Shown in pieces: positions 26,333-34,778 of a DNA stretch of 64,000 nucleotides. The first letter of the stretch is position 1, and every line of letters starts with the position of its first letter. The position numbers were made by a program, and so were the translations under genes. This stretch comes from Parvularcula sp. BBD 1991-13 (GTDB lineage Bacteria > Pseudomonadota > Alphaproteobacteria > Caulobacterales > Parvularculaceae). The stretch is taken from the NCBI GenBank assembly GCA_001657385.1, contig LYSZ01000005.1, positions 62,001 to 126,000 of the forward strand, in the 5' to 3' direction. The notes under the pieces were generated by a model, which saw nothing but the letters and a program-made list of their open reading frames with translations, did not search any database and had not been told where the DNA came from.

Positions 26333-27751
26333 ATGGGTACGTCACGCAGAGATTTTCTGAGATCCGCGGCGGCGATGTCGCTCGGCGCGGGCGCCGGGTT
26401 CGCCTTCGACCTGCATCGTTTCAACGCCTATGCGGCGGATGTCGGCGGCTATAAGGCGCTGGTCTGCGTTTTCCTGTTCGGGGGCATGGACGGTCACGAT
26501 ACGGTCATTCCCTACGATACGCCAAGCTATAACCAGTACGCCACTATCCGCAGCGCACTTTTTGATCAGTATGCGGCGCGTGAGATCGGCTCGACCCGCA
26601 CGCGCGACCAGCTCCTGCCGCTCAACCTCGTCAATGCGTCGGACTTTCCGGGCCGCCAATTCGCGTTGCCCCCTGAGCTTCAGCCGCTGCACCGGTTGAT
26701 CGACCAAGGCGCCGGCGCGATCGTTTCCAATGTCGGGCCGCTCGTCACGCCGCTCACGCGCGAGGAGTTCCGCAACGAGTCCGCGCCGCGCCCGCCGCGC
26801 CTGTTCTCCCACAACGATCAGCAGTCGGTGTGGATGGCCTCGCAGCCGGAAGGCGCCAGTTTCGGCTGGGGCGGGCGCATCGCCGACTTCGCCCAGGCGT
26901 CGGCCGCCAATCCCGACGCCACCTTCACGGCGATTTCCGCGGCGGGCAACACCGTCTTCCTGTCGGGGGAAATCGTCGGTCAGTACCAGGTCGGAACCAA
27001 CGGCCCATCCGAAATCAAGGGCGTCGGCAATAATTCTCTGTACGGATCGCAAGCGCTGCCCGGCCTCCTGGAATCCCATCTGCGCGCCGAAGGCCAGTCG
27101 CTGAACAATCTCCTGCGGCGGGACTTCGTCAACGTCGTGGACACGTCCATCGACGCCAACAGCGTCCTGCGCGAGTCGTTCGAGAACGCTTCGCCCTTCG
27201 CCACCGTGTTTCCGGACAGCCGTCTCGGCCGCCAGCTCCGGGTTGTGGCGCAGATCATCGCCCTGCGCGGCCAGCTCGGCGTCGGCCGCCAGGTCTTTTT
27301 CGTTTCGACCGGCGGCTTCGACACCCATTCCAACCAGGCGGTGTCGATTCCCAACCTCCACGCAAATATCGCGGCCTCGATGAGCGCGTTCTACGATGCG
27401 ACGATGGAGCTTGGCGTTCAGAACGACGTCACCGCCTTCACCGCCTCCGATTTCGGTCGGGCGCTGACGGTGAACCGCGACGGCACCGACCATGGCTGGG
27501 GCGCGCACCACTTTGTCGTCGGCGGCGCCGTCGCCGGCAACCGGATGTACGGTCAGTTCCCGGAGGCCGCGCTCGGCCACAGCCTCGACAGCGGCAATGG
27601 CAGGCTCATTCCAACGACGTCGGTCGATCAGTATGCGGCGACGCTGGGCGGCTGGTTCGGCCTCAACGCAAGCGAGCAGCAGGAAGCCCTGCCGGGCCTG
27701 GTTAATTTTAGCAATCCCGACATCGGCCTGTTTACCGGCGTCAGCGTATAA
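26333..27751 (+). CDS. DUF1501 domain-containing protein (alkaline phosphatase/sulfatase-like fold), Tat-exported
   Basis: 472 residues. The N-terminus MGTSRRDFLRSAAAMSL is a twin-arginine signal, so the protein is probably exported folded with a cofactor or metal. The DUF1501 blocks include LVCVFLFGGMDGHDTVIPYD, SVWMASQPEG, FFVSTGGFDTHSNQ (the conserved FDTH), SDFGRALTVN and TDHGWGAHHFVVGG, which carry the histidines and aspartates expected for the metal site. GAGGAGGG lies upstream. Encoded between DUF1800 and a TonB receptor. Confidence 0.93.
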   Translation: MGTSRRDFLRSAAAMSLGAGAGFAFDLHRFNAYAADVGGYKALVCVFLFGGMDGHDTVIPYDTPSYNQYATIRSALFDQYAAREIGSTRTRDQLLPLNLVNASDFPGRQFALPPELQPLHRLIDQGAGAIVSNVGPLVTPLTREEFRNESAPRPPRLFSHNDQQSVWMASQPEGASFGWGGRIADFAQASAANPDATFTAISAAGNTVFLSGEIVGQYQVGTNGPSEIKGVGNNSLYGSQALPGLLESHLRAEGQSLNNLLRRDFVNVVDTSIDANSVLRESFENASPFATVFPDSRLGRQLRVVAQIIALRGQLGVGRQVFFVSTGGFDTHSNQAVSIPNLHANIAASMSAFYDATMELGVQNDVTAFTASDFGRALTVNRDGTDHGWGAHHFVVGGAVAGNRMYGQFPEAALGHSLDSGNGRLIPTTSVDQYAATLGGWFGLNASEQQEALPGLVNFSNPDIGLFTGVSV

Positions 27752-27775
27752 AAAAGACAGCAAGCGGGGGCGATA

Positions 27776-30097
27776 GTGTCTGTAAACGGAATATTCAAGC
27801 GGCGTAACGGCGTCGCCGGCGCCAGGACCGCATGCGCCGCCGGGGCGGCGCTGGCGGCTTTCGCCGCGGTCGAAGCCGGCGCCGCGCCGGTCGTCGGCCC
27901 GGTGATCAAGCCCGCCGGCGGGGAGGAGCCCGTCTCCAGCCGGGCCCCGGCGGCCGCGCCGGCCCCGTCCCTTCGCGCCGCGCCCGCCCCGACGCGCGCG
28001 CCGCGCCGGCAAAAAGACGCGCCCCCGCGGCCGGCCCTGCGCGATCGGGATCTGTCCGATTACGTCGGATCGGGCGGCGCCGGACCGACGGGCGCGACGG
28101 CAGCGGCCGACAGGATCGAGGCGAGCGACTATCTGGACAATTACATCAATGACGCGGGCGAGGCGTTCTTCTTCGCGCCGGGCGTCTTCGTCAACGGGCT
28201 CGACGCCAACGAACCGCGCATCGCCATCCGCGGCTTCGACGTCAAGAACCGCCAGGAACGCGCGAGCGCCCAGGTGTTTCGCGACGGCGCGCCCCTGACC
28301 GACGTGCACGGCAATACGAATCTGCGCGAGATCGACCTGCGCGCCGTCTCCCGCGTCGACGTTATTCGCGGCGGCGGGGACATGCGGCTTTCCGGCGACA
28401 ATCTTGGCGGCGCGGTGAACTTCGTCTCGCCGACCGGCCGGGAGCTTGGCGATGCGCGCCTCGCGCGCGGCGATGTCGGCGTGTCCATCGAGGGCAATCC
28501 GGGCGGACGCGCGCACGCGGCCGTCGCCGGCGGCGGCGACGGGCGCAAGCTCGATTTTTACGCCAGTCTCTCCGGCGGCTACGAAACCGGCTTTCGGGAA
28601 AACAACGACCTGCAGGACGCCATCCTCAGCGCGAATGTGGGATACAGCTTTTCCGAGACCTTCATGACGCGGTTCTTCGTTGACGGCGTCTACAGCGAAG
28701 CGCGCCAGGGCGGCGGCCTGACCGAGGCGCAGCTCGAAGACGATCCGTTCCAGGCCGCGCCGCCGATCACCCTCGGTCCGCTGTTCCCGGGCGGACCGGT
28801 CATCGCGTTCGCCGACGGCGCGGAAGAGGGCGACGTCGGCCGCGACCTCTTTGTCGGGCGCGTCGCCAATCAGACGAATTTCCGGTTGCTCGGACATGGC
28901 GTCGAGGCGGGGTTTCATTTCGCCCGGCGCGACGTGGAAAGTCCGCAGGTCAATTTTATCGGCGTCATCGACGAGTCCGGCGACGAATGGGGCGCGCGGC
29001 TGGCGGTCAAGCGCCTGATGTCGGTTTTCGGCATGGAAACCGAGTATCGCGTCGGCGGTTCTTATTCTGTAGGCGAACAATCTTCCGACCGGTTCGAAAA
29101 CCTGAGCGGCGCGAAGGGCGACCAGACCATCGAAAGCGATCACCGGTCCTCGAACCTCAACGCCTATGCGGAAGCGGCGTTCCGGCCCGTGCGCCGCCTG
29201 CTGGTCGATATCGGCGCGAAACTGGTGATTATCGACAGGGAGCTGACGACCCGCGATCCGAATATCGCCGACGACGACGGCGATTTCGAAGAGTTGCGCT
29301 TCACCGGCGTCGCGGCCCGCGGCGGCGCCGTCTACCGGGTTTCCGACAGTTTCGAGATTTTCGCGAACGCCGCCCGGCTTTACGAGCCGCCGTCCTTCAG
29401 CGAGCTGATTTCCGACAATCCCCTGGCGTTCAACGATCTCGAGGAGCAGGACACGTTCGGCTACGAAGGCGGCCTTCGCGGCCGCTTTTCCGACTGGGCG
29501 TCATGGGACGTCGCCTATTTCAACACCGATGTGGAGAACGAGATCGTCAATATCGACGATCCGGAAACGAACGGCGTCGGCGGCGTGCTCGTCAACCTTG
29601 CGGACACCACCCACAAAGGCGTCGAGGTCGGCCTCGACCTTGCGCTGTTTCCGGCGCGTTTCGCCCGGGGCGGCGGCGCGCTCACCTGGCGCAGCGCGTA
29701 CAGCTATAACGACTTCACCATCGTCGACGCCGGCGATCTCGACGACGACCTTGACGGCGCCCGCCTCGCCGGCCTGCCGCAGCATGTCTATCGGGGCGAA
29801 ATCCGTTACGACGCGAACGGACGATGGTATGCGGCGGCGAATGTGGAAATCGGCGCCGGCTCGTTCTTCGTCGATCACGAGAATCTGACCGAGGCGCCGA
29901 CCTATACCGCGGTCGGCTTTACGGCGGGGATGCGCCTCAGCGACCAGATCGACGTGTTCGCGTCCGGGCAAAACCTGACCGACGACGCTTACGCCGCCGG
30001 GATTACGCCGGTCCTGTCCCAGGCGACGCAAAACGCGCGGGCGCTGACGCCCGCCAACCGCGCGGCGGTGTTCGCGGGTCTGACCTACCGCTTCTAG
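27776..30097 (+). CDS. TonB-dependent outer-membrane receptor (FecA-like)
   Basis: 773 residues from a GTG at 27776 with a GGGGG ribosome site; the gap to the previous stop is 24 bases. A signal peptide (TACAAGAALAAFAAVEAGA) and a long Pro/Ala-rich segment precede the plug. The plug shows APGVFVNGLDANEPRIAIRG, VFRDGAPLTDVHGNTN and VDVIRGGGDMRLSGDNLGGAVNF. The barrel ends with the canonical aromatic TYRF. The plug resembles the FecA/siderophore group. The substrate is unknown, but cotranscription with DUF1800/DUF1501 suggests they handle the same external compound. A terminator follows. Confidence 0.92.
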   Translation: MSVNGIFKRRNGVAGARTACAAGAALAAFAAVEAGAAPVVGPVIKPAGGEEPVSSRAPAAAPAPSLRAAPAPTRAPRRQKDAPPRPALRDRDLSDYVGSGGAGPTGATAAADRIEASDYLDNYINDAGEAFFFAPGVFVNGLDANEPRIAIRGFDVKNRQERASAQVFRDGAPLTDVHGNTNLREIDLRAVSRVDVIRGGGDMRLSGDNLGGAVNFVSPTGRELGDARLARGDVGVSIEGNPGGRAHAAVAGGGDGRKLDFYASLSGGYETGFRENNDLQDAILSANVGYSFSETFMTRFFVDGVYSEARQGGGLTEAQLEDDPFQAAPPITLGPLFPGGPVIAFADGAEEGDVGRDLFVGRVANQTNFRLLGHGVEAGFHFARRDVESPQVNFIGVIDESGDEWGARLAVKRLMSVFGMETEYRVGGSYSVGEQSSDRFENLSGAKGDQTIESDHRSSNLNAYAEAAFRPVRRLLVDIGAKLVIIDRELTTRDPNIADDDGDFEELRFTGVAARGGAVYRVSDSFEIFANAARLYEPPSFSELISDNPLAFNDLEEQDTFGYEGGLRGRFSDWASWDVAYFNTDVENEIVNIDDPETNGVGGVLVNLADTTHKGVEVGLDLALFPARFARGGGALTWRSAYSYNDFTIVDAGDLDDDLDGARLAGLPQHVYRGEIRYDANGRWYAAANVEIGAGSFFVDHENLTEAPTYTAVGFTAGMRLSDQIDVFASGQNLTDDAYAAGITPVLSQATQNARALTPANRAAVFAGLTYRF

Positions 30098-30177
30098 GCG
30101 AAGCGATCCGCAGGCGGATCGGACCGCCGCGCCGGTTCGTTCGGGCGATGCGAACGCCGCATCAGAAATTCCTATCA

Positions 30178-30208
30178 CGCCGGGCGTTTTACAGCGCCCG
30201 GTGTTTTT
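30178..30208 (+). terminator. Intrinsic terminator of the DUF1800-DUF1501-receptor operon
   Basis: CGCCGGGCG (30178-30186) pairs with CGCCCGGTG (30195-30203) through one G-T pair, with loop TTTTACAG, then TTTTTC. It lies 81 bases after the receptor stop codon. Confidence 0.75.
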
Positions 30209-30340
30209 CGTTATACCCCTGAAAGGCGTTTCGCACCTGCAGCACTGTCATCGCCGCTTCACAATTCGAAGGCATGACTCTCGGGTGTTAACGTCTTTAA
30301 ATCGTTCGATTTTTCCCCGCAGAACGGACCGGGTCGCGAT

Positions 30341-33040
30341 ATGTCGTCATCAACGCTCAGCAATGAAAACCAGACTGGCCTGACGGCCGGCCCGACGACC
30401 GGCCTGACGACTGAGGAGGCCCTGGCGCGGCTTGAGGAATTCGGGCCGAACCGGTTGCCCGCGGCCAAGACGTCGAGCGTCGCCGTGGTCTTCCTGCGCC
30501 AGTTCCTCAGCCCCTTCATTTACATCCTCATGGTCGCCGCGGCGGTCTCGCTCGCGGTGGGGCAATTGCCGAGCGCGATCTTCATCGTCGCGGTCCTGCT
30601 GCTGAACGCATGCATCGGCGCGGTGCAGGAATTCTCGGCCGAGCGCTCGGCGGCGGCGCTGCGCGACATGGTGCGCGGCTTGGCCCGGGTGATGCGCGAC
30701 GGGCATGCGACGTCCGTCGACATCGAGGAAATCGTGCCCGGCGACGTGGTGCTGCTCGCGTCCGGCGACCGGATACCGGCCGACATGCGGCTGACGGACA
30801 CGGACGGGCTGTGCGTCGACGAGTCCATGCTGACGGGAGAGTCGCTTGCGGTGGAGAAGGACGCCGCCGACCGCTCCCGGCCCGACGCGCCGCTGGCCGA
30901 GCGCCATGACCAGTGCTTCGCCGGGGCCATCGTGACCCGCGGGCGCGGACAGGGCGTCGTCAGCGCCACCGGCCTCAATACCGAGATCGGCGGCATCGCC
31001 GAGAAAGTCACCCAGGCGCGGGTCTCCGAGCCGCCGCTGATGATCCGCATCCGTCGTTTCACCTACCAGGTGGCGGGGGCGATCATGATCGCCATTGTCG
31101 CCCTCGCCGGCCTGATGCTGTGGCGCGGCGGCTACGAGGCGACGGCCATGGTGATGATGGGCATCGGCCTTGCGGTATCGACCATTCCGGAGGGGCTGCC
31201 GGCGGCGCTGACCGTCGCGCTCGCCATCGGCATGCGCCGCATGGCCAATCAAAACGTGATCATCCGCAAGCTGGTCGCGGTCGAGGCGCTGGGCTCGTGC
31301 ACGTTTATCTGTTCGGACAAGACCGGCACGCTGACCGTCAACGAACTGACCATCCACTCGGCGATCCTGCCGTCCGGGCGCACCTTCAAGGCGAGCGGGG
31401 CCGGGATCGCGCCCGGCGACCTGGAGGGCGCGGGCGATCCCCTGCTGCGCGATCTTTGCGTGACCGGCGTGCTCGCCAATGAGAGCGAACTTGATTATGC
31501 GGGCGACAAGGTATGGACCGCGGAAGGCGACATCGTCGACGTCGCTTTCCTGGTCTTCGCCAAGAAATTCGGTCTGTCCCTGGGCGCCCTGCGCGACGCG
31601 CACCAGCGGCGCAAGCTGATTCCCTACGAGTCCGAGCGCGCCTACAGCGCCAGCATCAACGGCGACGGGACGGCGGCCTATCTTTACGCCAAGGGCAGCC
31701 CGGAACGCATCCTCGCCGCGTCGGACCGGATGCAGATCGACGGCGAGGTCGTGCCGGTCGATCGCAAGCGGATCGAGGAACAGTTCGAGGCGATGGCGCG
31801 CCAGGGCTATCGCATGATCGCGCTGGCGCGCCGCCCGGCGTCCGAGACGCCCGACCGCGACGGTGCGGAAACGGAAGCGGCGCTTGACGGTCTCATCTTT
31901 CAGGGCATGGTCGCAATGATCGACCCGATCCGGCCCGAGGCGCGAGACGCCATCGCCCGCTGCAACACCGGCGGCGTCGGCGTCGCCATGGTCACCGGCG
32001 ACCACCCGGCGACGGCGCGCGCCATCGGCGCGGAGCTGGGCCTGTGCGCGGCCGACGCGACGGTGGTGTCGGGCTCGATGATCCGCGAGGCCGTCGAGAA
32101 GGGGCCCGACGCGGTGCGCGACCTGATCCTGCCGGCGCGGGTCTTCGCGCGCATCGAACCGATGCAGAAGGAACTGATCGTCGAAACCTTCATGGCCGAC
32201 GGCCATTTCGTCGCGGTCACCGGCGACGGGGTGAACGACGCGCCGGCCATGCGCCGCGCCAATGTGGGCGTCGCCATGGGCAAGTCCGGCGCGGACGTCG
32301 CCAAGGAGGCGGCGGACATCATCATCACCGACGACAATTTCGCGTCCATCGTGTCCGGCGTGGAGCAGGGGCGCATCGTCTACAACAACATCCGCAAGGT
32401 GATCGGCCTGTTGACCGCCACCGGTTTCTCGGCGCTGCTCCTGTTTTTTCTCAGCGTCCTCGCCGGGCTGCCGATGCCGCTGACGGCGGTGCAACTGTTA
32501 TGGCTGAACCTGGTGGCCAACGGCCTGCAGGACGTGGCCCTCGCCTTCGAGCCGAAGGAAGGCGGCGAGCTGACCCGCAAGCCGCGGCATCCGGACGAGC
32601 CGATCTTCGAGCGCCACATCGTCGAGCATGTGTTGATCGCCGGCTCGGCCATGGGCGCGATCGCCTTCGCGGTCTACTGGATGTCCTACAACGCTTTCGG
32701 CCATGCGGACGCGCGCAACATCACGCTGATGCTGATGGTTCTGTTCGGCAACGTCCATGCGCTGTCGAGCCGGTCGGAGACGCGCTCGCTGTTCTCCATC
32801 GCGCCGTTCGCGAACCGCTTCCTGGCGATCGCGACGCCGGGCGCGCTGGCGCTGCATCTCGTCTCCATGCACATTCCCGGGCTTTCCGGCGTGCTCGACA
32901 TCCATCCGATCTCGCCGCCGGTTTTCGCCGGGTTGGTCGCCGCGGCGCTGGCGTTCTTCCTGGTCGAGGAAACGCACAAGTTTTCGATCCGCCGTCACCG
33001 CCACGGCGGCGCGCCGGAAGGCCGCCCGGTCGAGGCCTGA
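30341..33040 (+). CDS. Cation-translocating P-type ATPase (P2 type)
   Basis: 899 residues, a complete P2-type pump: N-terminal cation-ATPase domain (TTEEALARLEEFGPN), actuator TGES in MLTGESLAVEKD, M4 motif PEGLP at 283-287, phosphorylation site DKTGTLT with Asp326, nucleotide domain, and hinge VTGDGVNDAPAM. Ten membrane segments are expected. Ion choice is set by M4-M6. In M6 the SERCA-type NLVTDG is replaced by NLVANGLQD (Asn723, Ala726, Asn727), which argues against a classical Ca2+ pump; Na+, K+ or Mg2+ are possible. It is followed after 212 bases by a symporter. Confidence 0.93.
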   Translation: MSSSTLSNENQTGLTAGPTTGLTTEEALARLEEFGPNRLPAAKTSSVAVVFLRQFLSPFIYILMVAAAVSLAVGQLPSAIFIVAVLLLNACIGAVQEFSAERSAAALRDMVRGLARVMRDGHATSVDIEEIVPGDVVLLASGDRIPADMRLTDTDGLCVDESMLTGESLAVEKDAADRSRPDAPLAERHDQCFAGAIVTRGRGQGVVSATGLNTEIGGIAEKVTQARVSEPPLMIRIRRFTYQVAGAIMIAIVALAGLMLWRGGYEATAMVMMGIGLAVSTIPEGLPAALTVALAIGMRRMANQNVIIRKLVAVEALGSCTFICSDKTGTLTVNELTIHSAILPSGRTFKASGAGIAPGDLEGAGDPLLRDLCVTGVLANESELDYAGDKVWTAEGDIVDVAFLVFAKKFGLSLGALRDAHQRRKLIPYESERAYSASINGDGTAAYLYAKGSPERILAASDRMQIDGEVVPVDRKRIEEQFEAMARQGYRMIALARRPASETPDRDGAETEAALDGLIFQGMVAMIDPIRPEARDAIARCNTGGVGVAMVTGDHPATARAIGAELGLCAADATVVSGSMIREAVEKGPDAVRDLILPARVFARIEPMQKELIVETFMADGHFVAVTGDGVNDAPAMRRANVGVAMGKSGADVAKEAADIIITDDNFASIVSGVEQGRIVYNNIRKVIGLLTATGFSALLLFFLSVLAGLPMPLTAVQLLWLNLVANGLQDVALAFEPKEGGELTRKPRHPDEPIFERHIVEHVLIAGSAMGAIAFAVYWMSYNAFGHADARNITLMLMVLFGNVHALSSRSETRSLFSIAPFANRFLAIATPGALALHLVSMHIPGLSGVLDIHPISPPVFAGLVAAALAFFLVEETHKFSIRRHRHGGAPEGRPVEA

Positions 33041-33252
33041 CGGCCCTCTTGCCCGGCGGGCTTCCTCTTTGGGGCGTTTGGGGCGGTCCCGACTTGACGC
33101 CGGCGCGCCTTGCCGCTTTCTCTCCGCCCTTCGGATGTCGGCGCGCGCCCGGACAAGCCTTGCGGGCGTTTCCTCGCCCCGGATCGCTCGTTTGGATGGC
33201 CCGTTTGGATCGTCATCAAAATCGTCATCAACAGGGAGGCGGCGTCTCGACA

Positions 33253-34638
33253 ATGGGATCGCTTGCGGAAGAGTTTATCGAGCCGGGCCGGCCGCATCGC
33301 GGGCTGGCGAACATTCACCTCCTTATCCGCACGCGGCTGTGGGCGCAGATCCTCGCGGCGATGACGCTTGGCGTCGTCGCCGGCCTCGTCTTCTCTCCGG
33401 CGGGAGGCTCGCCCCTGGCGATATCCGACGGCGCCGCCGACGCGGCCGGGGACTGGCTGCGCCTGCCCGGGTCGCTCTTTCTCAACCTTATTCAGATGGT
33501 GGTGATCCCGCTGATCGCCACCTCCATCATTCTCGGCGTGACCTCCACCGGCGATCCCGCGTTCCTGCGCAAGGTGTCTTTCCGCATCGTGCCGTATTTC
33601 GTCGCCACCACCTGCATCGCGGTGACGATCGGGGCGACGCTCGCCTATTGGCTGGAGCCCGGGGCGTTCATCGATCCGTCGGGATTCGATCTGCAAGCGG
33701 AACAAAGCGAGATTGCAGCGTCGATGACCGCCCCGCAGGACCGGCCTGGCCTCGCCGCGCAGATCGCCGACCTCATTCCCGCAAACCCGTCCCAGGCGAC
33801 CCTCTACCGCAACATGCTGCAGATCGTCGTCGCCGCCCTGATCATCGGCGTCGCCATCGCCGCCCTCGGCGACAAGCGCATGGCGCCCCTGCTGCAACTC
33901 TTGAAGCTCATTCAGGAAGTGGCGCTGAAAATCGTCGGCTGGGCGATGCTGCTCGCGCCGCTCGCGGTGTTCGGACTGATTGCGGACTTTGTCCTGCGCG
34001 CCGGCTTCAGCGCCCTGGCCGGCATGTCGGTATACATTCTTGCGGTCGTCCTCGGGCTCGTCATCCTGCTCGGCGTCTATCTCGTCATCGTCGCGCTTGT
34101 CGGCGGGCGGTCGCCGCTGCGCTTCCTGGGACAGGTCGCCGACGCCCAGCTTCTCGCCTTTTCCACGTCCAGTTCCGCCGCGACGATGCCGCTTTCCATG
34201 GCGATCGCGGAAAACCGTCTCAGGGTCGACCCGGCGATCGCGAAGTTCATCATCCCGTTCGGGGCGACGGTGAACATGGACGGCACGGCGCTGTACCAGG
34301 TGGTCGCCGCCCTGTTCGTGGCGCAGATGTTTGGCGTCTCCCTCGATCCGCCGACCCTGCTGGTGCTGATGGCGACGGTGGTCGGGGCGTCCATCGGCAG
34401 CCCCTCGACCCCCGGCGTCGGCATTGTCATTCTCGCCACTATCCTCCAGTCGATCGGCATTCCGCCGGCGGGCGCGGCGATCATTCTCGGCGTCGACCGC
34501 ATCCTCGACATGTGCCGGACGGCGGTGAACGTCACCGGCGACCTCGCCGCCTGCGTGGTCATGAACAAATGGCTGGCGCCCGCGCTGGAGGCGCGCGATC
34601 CCGGCCCGAAACCGTTGAAGCCGGAGCATGGCGTCTAG
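33253..34638 (+). CDS. Dicarboxylate/amino acid:cation symporter (DAACS/GltP family)
   Basis: 461 residues from ATG 33253 (MGSLAEEFIEPG); AGGGAGG lies about 14 bases upstream. The family signatures are clear: a serine-rich loop FSTSSSAATMPLSM, and the substrate/Na+ site PFGATVNMDGTALYQ followed by the SIGSPSTPGVG hairpin and the C-terminal helix GVDRILDMCRTAVNVTGD. It takes up glutamate, aspartate or C4-dicarboxylates coupled to Na+ or H+. The open frame continues far upstream, but that part is antisense-like coding of the ATPase and not conserved. Confidence 0.93.
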   Translation: MGSLAEEFIEPGRPHRGLANIHLLIRTRLWAQILAAMTLGVVAGLVFSPAGGSPLAISDGAADAAGDWLRLPGSLFLNLIQMVVIPLIATSIILGVTSTGDPAFLRKVSFRIVPYFVATTCIAVTIGATLAYWLEPGAFIDPSGFDLQAEQSEIAASMTAPQDRPGLAAQIADLIPANPSQATLYRNMLQIVVAALIIGVAIAALGDKRMAPLLQLLKLIQEVALKIVGWAMLLAPLAVFGLIADFVLRAGFSALAGMSVYILAVVLGLVILLGVYLVIVALVGGRSPLRFLGQVADAQLLAFSTSSSAATMPLSMAIAENRLRVDPAIAKFIIPFGATVNMDGTALYQVVAALFVAQMFGVSLDPPTLLVLMATVVGASIGSPSTPGVGIVILATILQSIGIPPAGAAIILGVDRILDMCRTAVNVTGDLAACVVMNKWLAPALEARDPGPKPLKPEHGV

Positions 34639-34778
34639 CGGCTGGGGCCGGCGCTGGTTCGCGGCGGTTATCCATGCGATATTGCTCGCTTTACGGGGGG
34701 CTCGCAGGGCCGGTAACCGGCGCTGACGATGGCCCTCGCCAAGGAATGCCGGGACGAAAGAAGAAGAGGGATAACGCC

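Noticed and set aside
26342-29143. Long open frame on the minus strand across DUF1501 and the TonB receptor
   Set aside because: It crosses two well-supported genes and has the composition of antisense translation from GC-rich DNA.
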